A stretch of DNA of 64,000 bases from Cyclobacteriaceae bacterium. Lineage in GTDB: Bacteria; Bacteroidota; Bacteroidia; Cytophagales; Cyclobacteriaceae. The stretch covers positions 3,093,319 through 3,157,318 of the forward strand of contig JABFRS010000001.1 of NCBI GenBank assembly GCA_013141055.1. Reading direction: 5' to 3'. Below, piece by piece: positions 36,747 through 45,306 of the stretch (position 1 is its first letter; every line of letters starts with the position of its first letter). The translations under genes and the position numbers were made by a program. The notes beneath the pieces are model-generated. The model ran no database searches. It was not told the origin of the DNA and worked only from the letters and a program-made list of their open reading frames with translations.

Positions 36747-39085
36747 TGAAAAAATATTTCCTTGTAATTGCTTTTCTGGGACTGCTCCTCAAGTTGTCAG
36801 CTCAGTCGAATATACCTGTGCTGACGCAGAGATATGATGCCTATCAGAAGATCTGGCCCAAAACAAAGATTCAACTAGTCTTCAGTCAGGAGAAATTTTC
36901 ACCGGGAGATACCATCTATTTCAAAGCTTATTTCTTTAAGGAAGATATGAGCTATGTACCCGGGATGCAGCTGATAAACTTCAATCTTGTTGATTCGAAA
37001 GGTGCTTCAAAGCTTCATTTCCTGCTTAACACCGACAATGGAGTAGGTCAAAATCAGTTTGCTGTGCCGCAGGATATTTCAGCCGGAATCTATCTGGTCA
37101 CTGCCTACAGCGACTGGATGAAGAATTTCGATACCGAATTGATTTTCAAGAAAGAGGTAGTGGTGGTAAAGAAAAATACTGTTGAACGATCCTCAGCCCT
37201 TTGGATAAAAGGTGCTCCGGAAGGCGGTCATCTGATAAGCGGCATATCTAACAGGATTGGTATCTGGAGCAATCGTGGGAGTTCATCTGTTAGTGTGTTT
37301 GATAAGTCAGGAGCGGAGTTGGGAAGCGCAGTCACCGATATGAAAGGCCTGAGCTCCATTACATTTACTCCTCAAAAAAGTGGTTCTTATTTTTTGCGTT
37401 TTGTGGGAGACACTGCTCGATTTGCTCTCCCGAAGGTTGAGGATGACGGATTGGGAATAGCGCTAACGATGAGTGACAAAGTAAATCCGGTTCAGATAGC
37501 GGTTACTTCACCGGCCACATCCACAATTCGCAAAGAACCTATCGCCGTTGTGGTAACCTCGCGTGGTAAGGTCCGGTATGCGGAAAGTATTCAAATCACA
37601 AAAGACGTTACAGCCATACAGATTCTGCAAAGTGATTTGCCGGAAGGTGTCGCCCATGTTTCATTTGTCGGCAACAATGGAAATTTATTGGCAAGCCGCG
37701 ATTTTTATAGTTCTGGTAAGGGAGAAGCACAGGCAAAGATCACTTTGATCGGAAATGATTTTAAGCCGCGAGGGAAAATAAGAATGGAAATTGCCTTGAC
37801 CGATGAAAGCGGGTCACCTGTTGCCGGAGAGTTCTCAATTGGAGTATTGAATGCCAGTCTGTTCACCGGGGAGCATCGTGATCATCTGACAGATGAGTTG
37901 AACATTCTTGCCGGAGCAAAAGGAACATATGTTGTGGATCGTAGTAATCCAAATTGGTTAATGAGCCTTGATAATTATCTTATCACAGTGACACAGGAAG
38001 TTGCATGGAAGGAAATATTAGCAAGAGAAATAAAGAGACCTTCCTATCCTTTTTCCAATTTGATTGAGAAAACCGGAAGAGCATACTATGCAGATACTAC
38101 TGGCAGCATTCCGGTGCCGGATCTCACGCAACTGATGTTTTATCTTCAGAGAGATAAACTGCGTCACCAGACTTTTGCAATGGACAAGGGAAAGTTCTCT
38201 TTGACAATTCCAATACTTTTTGGAAACGATGAGTTCTTTTATATGGGTGAATTGAGGGGTAATGCCATTCCAAAGATCCGGATTGAGTGGGACAATGAAT
38301 CAATCAGATTTCCTGCTGCTGCGGCTTCACGCGAAACGACAACTCCTGATTTCTATGCTGCTTTTGTAAGCAAGAGCCGTGTGATTGGACGATCCTATGG
38401 TTTTTATTCTTCTCCCCAGGCACTCAATGGCGGTGATGATGCTATGAACAGCGCTAATTTTGAAAAGGAAGTTGGTGGTGCTGATGTGACAATTAATATT
38501 CAGGATTACAATACTTTCTCAACTATGGAGGAATTGGTAAAAGAGATCATTCCATCATTGTCCCATCGTAAAAGGGGAGGGAAGAGTATCATTCGTGCCA
38601 GTCTGATCGAACCGATGAAACCATCTTCTGCTGATCCTGTTTACATTATCGATGGAATAGCCAACAGGAACACCGATTTTTTCCTTGCACTGAATCCTGC
38701 TGATGTCATCAATATCAAGATTGTCAAGGACCCTAAAAAATTAGTACGCTTTAAGCTGATGGGTAAGAATGGAATTGTGATGGTTCAAACAAAAAAAGGA
38801 AATGTAAGAGAGCCGTTGGATGATCCATCAAAACTAATCGAAGGAAGCAATCAGGTGATTAATTTTACTTCACACGATTACTCTATCTCAAATGATGCCC
38901 GCAAGCCTGATTTTCGCTCAACGGTTTACTGGAATCCTTCTGTAAAGACAGATTCTAATGGAAAGGCAATCGTTGAATTCTTCTCAACAGATGATGTTGG
39001 TAAAATGCTGATTAGAGTGAATGGACTTACCGATGGCGTAAAGGCTTTCTCTGCACAACAGGATGTTGAAATAGGAGTGAATTAA
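36746..39085 (+). CDS. macroglobulin-like (MG2) secreted protein with plug-like segment
   Basis: A 779-residue protein. The ATG at 36746 is used because it overlaps the upstream stop and starts a signal peptide (1-20, LSAQ). An MG2-type region follows (~30-135: FSQEKFSPGDTIYFKAYF, GIYLVTAYSDWMKN). Around residues 630-690 there is a TonB-plug-like stretch (DPVYIIDGIANR, DVINIKIVKDP, NGIVMVQTKKG). A short A2M-like ending follows (VYWNPSVKTDSNGKAIVEFF). No barrel follows the plug-like part. Such proteins accompany TonB receptors in Bacteroidota and may help at the receptor. No thioester motif was seen. Confidence 0.85.
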   Translation: MKKYFLVIAFLGLLLKLSAQSNIPVLTQRYDAYQKIWPKTKIQLVFSQEKFSPGDTIYFKAYFFKEDMSYVPGMQLINFNLVDSKGASKLHFLLNTDNGVGQNQFAVPQDISAGIYLVTAYSDWMKNFDTELIFKKEVVVVKKNTVERSSALWIKGAPEGGHLISGISNRIGIWSNRGSSSVSVFDKSGAELGSAVTDMKGLSSITFTPQKSGSYFLRFVGDTARFALPKVEDDGLGIALTMSDKVNPVQIAVTSPATSTIRKEPIAVVVTSRGKVRYAESIQITKDVTAIQILQSDLPEGVAHVSFVGNNGNLLASRDFYSSGKGEAQAKITLIGNDFKPRGKIRMEIALTDESGSPVAGEFSIGVLNASLFTGEHRDHLTDELNILAGAKGTYVVDRSNPNWLMSLDNYLITVTQEVAWKEILAREIKRPSYPFSNLIEKTGRAYYADTTGSIPVPDLTQLMFYLQRDKLRHQTFAMDKGKFSLTIPILFGNDEFFYMGELRGNAIPKIRIEWDNESIRFPAAAASRETTTPDFYAAFVSKSRVIGRSYGFYSSPQALNGGDDAMNSANFEKEVGGADVTINIQDYNTFSTMEELVKEIIPSLSHRKRGGKSIIRASLIEPMKPSSADPVYIIDGIANRNTDFFLALNPADVINIKIVKDPKKLVRFKLMGKNGIVMVQTKKGNVREPLDDPSKLIEGSNQVINFTSHDYSISNDARKPDFRSTVYWNPSVKTDSNGKAIVEFFSTDDVGKMLIRVNGLTDGVKAFSAQQDVEIGVN

Positions 39086-39089
39086 TTGC

Positions 39090-39124
39090 AAAAAAAGATC
39101 CGTTGACATTTCTGCCAACGGATC
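39090..39124 (-). terminator. intrinsic terminator between convergent genes
   Basis: Perfect 9-bp stem GATCCGTTG/CAACGGATC with a 10-base loop. On the minus strand it is followed by a run of seven T. It serves the minus-strand gene that ends at 39149 and may also slow the plus-strand operon. Confidence 0.85.
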
Positions 39125-39148
39125 AAATCAAAGCCACTAATATTCTCT

Positions 39149-40819
39149 CTACTTTCTGATATTCCAGACAGAAGTGTAATCACCATTGGCGATCTCTTTC
39201 TCCTTAAGTTCTCTTAAAGCTTTCTTAAATACCATCATCATATCCGATTTGCGAATGATGCTGTTAAGCTCTGCTGGAGTAATATCCTTTTTGAAGCTCA
39301 CGCCTGCAGAAGATTGGATCGTTCCGGTTAGATACTTGGTGTTAGTAACCAGGCCATTCGTTTTTCCGACAATTTCAAAAGCCATTTTGGGAATCATCAA
39401 TACATGTTCGCTTTTTTCGGCTTCAGAAATTTGAAGATCCATTGTCATGATCAAAAGTGCATCTGTGCCTGATTCGTTCATGATCCTTTCATTGGCACCA
39501 TTCACACCATACCCTTCTGTGAGCGGCATAAACGCTGAGATAATTTTGTTATCACGGAACGAACGGGAGAATTCAACTTTTGTATTTGCATCGTCTTTGG
39601 AAAATGCTTCTACTCTCTTGTAACCTTCTGTTCCAGTGATTTTTTCAGGCGTAACAATTGTGGCATTTAATTCAGATTCAATGAGTGCCTTGAAATCAAC
39701 ATATACACTTTCCAGAAGAGCATCCCAAACTTCGTTAGGTTGTTGTGGGAAAACCAATGTAGTGGTCTTGGTTCTGGTGGTAGTAGTGGTGGTCTTAATT
39801 CCGCCCATTGTGCTTGAGCTTGTTGATACATCCGTTTCGCTGGATTGATGGTACGTTGTGCCGCGAATAGCAAAAGAAAGAAGTCCAATCTTCTTAACGT
39901 GTTCAAAAGGCCTGCTTAAAAATGCATTCGGTTTGTAGAAGCTGTAGTCCATGTCTACATCTGTTCCCTTTACGGTTAGGCCTGGGTTCAGTGTTGGTTC
40001 GCCAGTAACGGTCACAAACATACCATCGTCATAAGAGCTTGTGTATTGCAGATCTGAAAAGCTTCCGGATACATCTTTTGCATTTTCAGTGCTTTCAGTT
40101 CCAACTGATAAATAACTGTTTTTGTAATTGAACAGTGCTGTGCCTCCTGGCTTGATGTTGATGTTGCGGAATGCGCTGGCCGGAATAACGACCTTTGATC
40201 CTATTTTTGCATAGCAAACGTCGAACGTACTCTTCATGCTGAGCTGAGTAATAGCTAACGTAACTTTCATCATAGAATTTTCCATGGCAGCCGGATACTG
40301 AAGTTCAAGGGTTACGTCCTTCGTCAGATCCAATGCTATCTTGTCGCCACTCTGACCATTGATCGATAGTAACTTTACCCTTTTCTTGCTGGGTTCCAGC
40401 GTAAAGCTTGTGCGATCACCACCTGAAGTTATGATCTCTACTTTTCTTGGAGCATCACTTGCATCTGAAACGATGCCGTACATTCCTGAAGTTAGATATT
40501 CAACAGGCTGACCGTCTATAGTGACTGTTCCGTCTACTTTATAAAATCCGGGTTGGTTCTTCTTGGAAAGCATAACGTACACCAGATCTCCTCCCGTTTT
40601 CCAGTCTGAGAAAAAGGCCTGTGACATTGTTCCAAGCTTGACAGGATGGAGATTGCTTCCCATGCCTACAGTTGGAACCACGTCACCCAATGTCGAAGTA
40701 GACATTGTGCTGAGGCCTCCCATCTTCTTTGCCAGCTTGGCAATCCCTTTCGTAAACATATTTTGTCCGTAGCTAAGCTGACCGATCATCAGCAGCATCA
40801 AGAGTAATCTAAGTCTCAT
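39149..40819 (-). CDS. secreted protein of unknown function
   Basis: A 556-residue protein; the ATG at 40819 is chosen over a TTG two codons upstream. It has a signal peptide (ending SYGQ). Beta-rich regions follow (GTVTIDGQPVEYLTSGMYGIV, KVEIITSGGDRTSFTLEPSKK), then a Thr-rich linker around residues 348-362 (TTTTTTRTKTTTLVF) and an alpha/beta part (EVWDALLESVYVDFKALIESEL). No catalytic motif or lipobox was recognised. It may act at the cell surface or periplasm. It has an inverted-repeat site (40880-40903) ~60 bp upstream. Confidence 0.65.
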   Translation of the reverse strand: MRLRLLLMLLMIGQLSYGQNMFTKGIAKLAKKMGGLSTMSTSTLGDVVPTVGMGSNLHPVKLGTMSQAFFSDWKTGGDLVYVMLSKKNQPGFYKVDGTVTIDGQPVEYLTSGMYGIVSDASDAPRKVEIITSGGDRTSFTLEPSKKRVKLLSINGQSGDKIALDLTKDVTLELQYPAAMENSMMKVTLAITQLSMKSTFDVCYAKIGSKVVIPASAFRNINIKPGGTALFNYKNSYLSVGTESTENAKDVSGSFSDLQYTSSYDDGMFVTVTGEPTLNPGLTVKGTDVDMDYSFYKPNAFLSRPFEHVKKIGLLSFAIRGTTYHQSSETDVSTSSSTMGGIKTTTTTTRTKTTTLVFPQQPNEVWDALLESVYVDFKALIESELNATIVTPEKITGTEGYKRVEAFSKDDANTKVEFSRSFRDNKIISAFMPLTEGYGVNGANERIMNESGTDALLIMTMDLQISEAEKSEHVLMIPKMAFEIVGKTNGLVTNTKYLTGTIQSSAGVSFKKDITPAELNSIIRKSDMMMVFKKALRELKEKEIANGDYTSVWNIRK

Positions 40820-40879
40820 ATTCAATTAGGTTAGGTTGCTTAAGTAATGATGCAATAGTCCATCATTTACTAACCTTTG

Positions 40880-40903
40880 AAAATACCATGCGGTGGGTAT
40901 TTT
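40880..40903 (-). promoter_or_regulatory. perfect 8-bp inverted repeat AAAATACC/GGTATTTT upstream of the unknown secreted gene
   Basis: Arms of 8 bp with an 8-bp spacer (ATGCGGTG). Read on the minus strand it contains TACCCACCGCATGGTATT, closely matching the sites at 49088-49105 and 9734-9749. Its role as an operator is inferred. Confidence 0.45.
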
Positions 40904-40951
40904 GATATGAGTGCTGGTACGGAGGGAAGACTTAAAATGAAGTTCTATTCT

Positions 40952-43387
40952 TCAGCTTTTTCCCAAGAGTTTTTTAAAGAATCCCTTCTTGGCGGGTTTC
41001 CCAAAATCTCTTTTCTTCTCCTTGCGGGATGTGCCGAAGATCCTGTTGAAAATATTCTTATCGGACTTGAAAGACTCACAGGAGAGTTTTCTCTGTAAGT
41101 CGGATGACAGATCAGGAAAACGCGCATAGGCGATGCTTGACAGATCTTTATCCCGGTTTACATGTTGTAAAAATTCTCCAACGATGGGCAAAGCAGTTCT
41201 TGCTCCCTGACCCATCGAGGTTGATTTAAAATGGAGTAATGGTTGGTCGGCCCCAACCCATGATCCAATCACGAGCTTTGGAGTGATCGCCATGAACCAT
41301 CCATCCGTGTTGGATTGAGTAGTTCCTGTTTTACCTCCAATGTCATTCGTCAACCCAAACTGGCTGCGGAGTGAAGAGCTTGTTCCTTCATTCACGGCAT
41401 TCCTTAGCATGTGCAGAATGAGTTGAGCATTCTCGGAAGAAAGCGCCCGCGTGGAAGGTGATGCTTTGTAAGACTCCAGCACTTCATTCTGATGTGTGGT
41501 GATACTGGTAATGTAGTATGGCTTCACGACATTCCCCTGGTTGGCAAATCCTGTATAGGCGCTCACCAGTTCTATCATTGAAATGTCAGCTGTACCCAAA
41601 GCAATGCTGGGTACTGCGGGCAAAGTGCTTTTGATTCCCATTCTTCTTGCGAGACTGATGGTATTGCCAATGCCTGCCTTTTCAAGCACTCTGACGGAAA
41701 CAGTATTAACGGAATATGCCAATGCTCCACCCATGGAGTATTTTCTTTCGTAGTTGTCTCCGGAATTTTTCGGTGCCCAATCTTCCATGTTGGTGTAAGT
41801 GGTTTTACCAGCAGAGATGTAATCGCAGGGATCCATTCCCTGTTCAAGAGCCGCTGCATAAACGATGGGTTTAAATGTGGATCCCACCTGTCTTTTGGTA
41901 GATTCATGAATGTGATCGAATTGAAAATACTCGTGATTGGTTCCTCCTATCCATACCCGTACTGAACCATCGCGTGGATCCATAGCCAATAATCCTGCGC
42001 TCAGGAATTTCAGATAATGACGGATTGAATCAATTGGACTCATCATCATTTCTTTTTCTCCATCGACGGTAAGAATGTTCATGTTGGTTGGAACTTTCAG
42101 CAAGGAGATGATCTCATCATGAGAATGTCCCTGTGCTTTGAGGGATTGATAATGAGCTGATTTTTTCAGCGCATTCTGCACAATAGAAGATTCAATCGGC
42201 AGTGGATCCGATTTTCCCCATTGCTGCTGGAATTTTTTCTGAATAGCAGTCATCTGATTTTGCATGGCGTCTTCAGCATATTGCTGAAGACGGGAATCAA
42301 TGGTTGTGTATATTTTCAACCCACTGGTGTACAACTGGAGAGGTTTATCATGAGTACTGTTGTATTCATTACACCATGTTACAAGCTCCTCACGTATGTA
42401 ATCTCTGAAGTAAGGGGCAAGGCCCGTATGGTGATTAATACTTCTATAGTCCAGTATGATAGGACGTGTGATCAGTGTATCGAGAGCTTCCTGGGTGATG
42501 AAATCATACTTACGCATTTGTTCAAGTACGACGTTTCTTCTGTGAAGTGATCTTTCTGGTGATAATCTTGGATTGTAATAATTGGTGGCCTTCAGCATTC
42601 CAATGAGTGTTGCGGATTGATCTATGGATAATTCTTTTGCTGATCGCGAGAAAAATCTTCTGGATGCAGACTCCAGACCATATGTATTTTCGCCAAAAGA
42701 AATGGTATTGAGGTAGAGTGTAAGAATCTCATTTTTATCGTAAACTTTTTCAAGTCTTGATGCGACAATCATTTCCCTGATTTTGTTGATGACCAGTGAT
42801 CCCACCCAATATGATCTCCTGGGATAAAGATTCTTGGCAAGTTGTTGTGTTAGTGTGCTTCCGCCTCCGGATGATTCCTGTTGGAAGAGCAGGCTTTTGA
42901 CAAAGACTCTTCCCAAACTTCTCTTGTCAATTGCCCCGTGTTCATAAAAGCGGACATCTTCTGTAGCAAGAAGAGCATTGATGGCAGACGGTGAAAGATC
43001 TTCATACCGGATGTTTGATCGTTCCTGTATAAAATACTGTCCAAGTAAAACGCTGTCGGCACTATAGACTTCTGAAGCGGTTGGATTTTCCAGCAAAGAC
43101 AGTTCTTCCTTATTGGGTAATGATCCCAATGCGCCTGTCCATATGAGGATAAATAGAAAGAATATACCGACAATCATAGCGGTAAGGACTGTTCCGAGGA
43201 GTATGAATCCTTTTTTCCAGGACCAGGGGCTTTTTAAAAACTGAATGATAATGAAGTAATAGTCAGATAGTCTGCTCACGAAGGGTTGGTTTACTGCCAC
43301 TCTATTTAAATAGTCTGCCAACCGAATAGACGTTTTAAAAACGCAATAATTAAACGATTTAGTATAGGTGTAGAAAAATCTCCACAT
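40952..43387 (-). CDS. penicillin-binding protein 1A (glycosyltransferase GT51 plus transpeptidase)
   Basis: An 811-residue bifunctional peptidoglycan synthase. A cytoplasmic lead of ~58 residues precedes one membrane helix (~60-84). The GT51 domain carries catalytic E143 (ATEDVRFYEHGAID) and GGSTLTQQLAKNLYPR. The transpeptidase domain has the S503-T-F-K motif (GSTFKP), SVN (AYSVNTVSVR) and KTG (GGKTGTTQSNTDGWF). The C-terminus is very basic (KEKKRDFGKPAKKGFFKKLLGKS). It polymerises and crosslinks peptidoglycan at the inner membrane. The gene appears monocistronic. Confidence 0.96.
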   Translation of the reverse strand: MWRFFYTYTKSFNYCVFKTSIRLADYLNRVAVNQPFVSRLSDYYFIIIQFLKSPWSWKKGFILLGTVLTAMIVGIFFLFILIWTGALGSLPNKEELSLLENPTASEVYSADSVLLGQYFIQERSNIRYEDLSPSAINALLATEDVRFYEHGAIDKRSLGRVFVKSLLFQQESSGGGSTLTQQLAKNLYPRRSYWVGSLVINKIREMIVASRLEKVYDKNEILTLYLNTISFGENTYGLESASRRFFSRSAKELSIDQSATLIGMLKATNYYNPRLSPERSLHRRNVVLEQMRKYDFITQEALDTLITRPIILDYRSINHHTGLAPYFRDYIREELVTWCNEYNSTHDKPLQLYTSGLKIYTTIDSRLQQYAEDAMQNQMTAIQKKFQQQWGKSDPLPIESSIVQNALKKSAHYQSLKAQGHSHDEIISLLKVPTNMNILTVDGEKEMMMSPIDSIRHYLKFLSAGLLAMDPRDGSVRVWIGGTNHEYFQFDHIHESTKRQVGSTFKPIVYAAALEQGMDPCDYISAGKTTYTNMEDWAPKNSGDNYERKYSMGGALAYSVNTVSVRVLEKAGIGNTISLARRMGIKSTLPAVPSIALGTADISMIELVSAYTGFANQGNVVKPYYITSITTHQNEVLESYKASPSTRALSSENAQLILHMLRNAVNEGTSSSLRSQFGLTNDIGGKTGTTQSNTDGWFMAITPKLVIGSWVGADQPLLHFKSTSMGQGARTALPIVGEFLQHVNRDKDLSSIAYARFPDLSSDLQRKLSCESFKSDKNIFNRIFGTSRKEKKRDFGKPAKKGFFKKLLGKS

Positions 43388-43448
43388 CGATAGAGCTTGG
43401 CCGAGTTGATTTTTTTAGAAAATGAGTAGATTGAATTCCCGTTGATGT

Positions 43449-43709
43449 ATGGCCAATCCTGATCTTTCAAATAGACTTCTCAAGCCTTACGTCAGACTAA
43501 GTAAAATAATACTGATTCCTATTCTCGCTTACGTTGCATTTATTTTGCTGCGCGTATTAACTGGATTTGAAGGAAGAAGAACAACTCATGATCATAAGCC
43601 GGGTGAGTTTCATCTATCAGCAGTAAGTTTTGATTTTTCATGGGAGACCACGTTGGTTCTCAGCGCTCTGTTCTTTTTAACACTTTATATTATCATCCAG
43701 ATTTTGTAG
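43449..43709 (+). CDS. small membrane protein, possibly the 5' part of a frameshifted gene
   Basis: An 86-residue protein with two hydrophobic helices (IILIPILAYVAFILLRVL and TLVLSALFFLTLYIIIQIL). It ends abruptly in the second helix. In the +1 frame, protein-like sequence continues (ARAEDESRRMEVDRNQLVIE, then TPVYWMTMNLNKADSISFKI). One extra T in the TTTT run at ~43705 would join them. It may be a true small gene or the start of a broken ~210-residue protein running to 44079. Confidence 0.5.
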   Translation: MANPDLSNRLLKPYVRLSKIILIPILAYVAFILLRVLTGFEGRRTTHDHKPGEFHLSAVSFDFSWETTLVLSALFFLTLYIIIQIL

Positions 43710-43842
43710 CAAGGGCTGAGGATGAAAGCAGGCGGATGGAGGTTGATAGAAATCAGCTTGTAATTGAAACTCCTGTGTATTGGATGACAATGAATTTAAA
43801 TAAAGCCGATAGCATATCTTTTAAGATCTCTGGATTCTGGAG

Positions 43843-44079
43843 TTGGATATTGAGTGGATAGATTCATTACCATTATTTTATGTTTCCCTGATCATCATTC
43901 TTTTCATTGGGAGCGTCACAAATCCTTCCTTTGCAGAAAGTGTGGTGGATGCTTTCCAGCTTCCATTTAAGCCCTTTACTTTTTTTGATGAATACTTTGA
44001 AAGAAAAAGACTGATCTGGCTTAAGAGCAGGTCTTATGTTAAGATGAAGTATATAAAAGAAAAGAAAGAGCGGAAGTAA
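43843..44079 (+). CDS. small membrane protein, possibly the 3' part of the same broken gene
   Basis: A 78-residue frame starting at a TTG, with one hydrophobic helix (LPLFYVSLIIILFIGSVT) and a basic tail (FERKRLIWLKSRSYVKMKYI). No ATG is available, and the frame is open to 43825. The middle frame (~43710-43861) overlaps its start. A second single-base shift near 43840 would link it to the preceding pieces. No family recognised. Confidence 0.45.
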   Translation: MDIEWIDSLPLFYVSLIIILFIGSVTNPSFAESVVDAFQLPFKPFTFFDEYFERKRLIWLKSRSYVKMKYIKEKKERK

Positions 44080-44137
44080 TCAGGGAAATTACGGAGAGAA
44101 TTTATTCCACGTAAATTCTACCAGTCCAAAATTTTCT

Positions 44138-44166
44138 ACACACAAATCCGTGTGTATATATTTTTC
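44138..44166 (+). terminator. probable intrinsic terminator
   Basis: ACACAC-AAATCC-GTGTGT hairpin followed by ATATATTTTTC, 60 bp after the small membrane gene. Confidence 0.5.
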
Positions 44167-44279
44167 TCATCATGTGAATTTTATTGCATCTCTCAAATAA
44201 GTCTGATTCAGAGACTTAAGTGCATCCGTTTGCTTAGATATATTTAACTGGTTCTGGTATAATTTTTTTGCACTATTTC

Positions 44280-44293
44280 TTGTTGCGCAACAA
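44280..44293. promoter_or_regulatory. 14-bp perfect palindrome TTGTTGCGCAACAA before the BON gene
   Basis: A perfect palindrome 34 bp upstream of the ATG and just downstream of an AT-rich TATAATTTTTTTG stretch that may be the promoter. Its size and position fit a repressor site; the binding factor is unknown. Confidence 0.45.
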
Positions 44294-44327
44294 CAGATAT
44301 TAAAAATTAATTACTAAAAACCTATAT

Positions 44328-45251
44328 ATGAAAAATCAACATAATAGCAGGAGGAATGGAAATAACCATTCTAACCAATCCAATCACTCCAATAATTCCA
44401 ATCATGCCAGTTGGATGAATGAAAGCAGAGATAACAGGGGCCGATTCACTTCGGATGATGATTATTCCGGAAACCAGGGCTTCCGTTCGGATTCGCGTCA
44501 CTTTAATGATTCAGATTACGGTAATCATAATGAAGGAGACCAAAGAAGCAATTATAGAAACGACGACCACGATAATACGTACTCGCAAAATCGCCGCAAC
44601 CAAAATAGTGAGTACAGAAGCCAGGATTATAACAGTTCCAGAAATTCAAACTGGGAGGGTCGCAACTCTGGTTTAAGTAATCAAAGTGGATATTCTCAAT
44701 CTTCTTTCGGTGGCGGAAGCGGGCAGTACGGAGATTCTTATGACGGAGGAAGAAGTCGAGGATCATTTAATGAGTATGACAATCGCGGAGACTATGCATA
44801 CGGCAAAGACTTCTATGATGATTCTAGCAGCCGGTCATTTGGGAATGAAAATGGAAGAGGTTCTTCTATGAGAAACAGTTCTTTTGATTCTGATAGAAAT
44901 GAACAATCACATCGTGGAAAGGGACCGAAGGGTTATAAACGTTCTGATGAGCGTATTACAGAAGATGTGAACGACAGACTTTCAGATGACCAGCACATTG
45001 ATGCGTCAAATATTGAAGTGTCAGTTGAGAAAGGTGAGGTAACACTGAAAGGTACTGTTTCCAGACGTGAAGAGAAGCGTCATGCTGAAGATATCATTGA
45101 ATCTATTTCAGGAGTAACCAATGTTGAGAATAAGATCCGTGTATCAAGCGAGAGATCTTCAGGTTCTTCAAAGGATTTATCTGATTCAAGGGAATCTAAA
45201 TCAGAAATGACATCTGAGAAATCACGAAGCAAAAACGGAGTTCATGCTTAA
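44328..45251 (+). CDS. BON-domain protein with long disordered Asn/Ser/Arg-rich N-terminus
   Basis: A 307-residue protein without a signal peptide. Residues 1-~195 are low complexity (N, S, R, D, G, Y; for example NHSNQSNHSNNSNHASW and FGGGSGQYGDSYDGG). A bridging motif GKGPKGYKRSDERI (~201-214) leads into one BON domain (~212-277: DVNDRLSDDQHIDASNIEVS, VEKGEVTLKGTV, VTNVENKIRV). BON domains bind membranes or phospholipid and are often osmotically or stress induced. The same bridge-BON unit occurs in the gene at 48123, so the two are paralogs with different N-termini. A terminator follows. Confidence 0.85.
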   Translation: MKNQHNSRRNGNNHSNQSNHSNNSNHASWMNESRDNRGRFTSDDDYSGNQGFRSDSRHFNDSDYGNHNEGDQRSNYRNDDHDNTYSQNRRNQNSEYRSQDYNSSRNSNWEGRNSGLSNQSGYSQSSFGGGSGQYGDSYDGGRSRGSFNEYDNRGDYAYGKDFYDDSSSRSFGNENGRGSSMRNSSFDSDRNEQSHRGKGPKGYKRSDERITEDVNDRLSDDQHIDASNIEVSVEKGEVTLKGTVSRREEKRHAEDIIESISGVTNVENKIRVSSERSSGSSKDLSDSRESKSEMTSEKSRSKNGVHA

Positions 45252-45271
45252 TTGCTAATTCTAAAATGAAC

Positions 45272-45301
45272 AAAAAAGGGATCTCCAGAGGTCCCTTTTT
45301 T
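45272..45301. terminator. bidirectional intrinsic terminator
   Basis: Symmetrical AAAAAAGGGA...TCCCTTTTTT hairpin between the convergent BON and glycosylase genes, with A- and T-runs forming the base of the stem in both directions. Confidence 0.8.
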
Positions 45302-45306
45302 ATTGT

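Noticed and set aside
44240-44275. A TATAATTTTTTTG promoter for the BON gene
   Set aside because: It resembles but does not match the TAnnTTTG spacing, and no -33 element could be placed; mentioned only in the operator entry.
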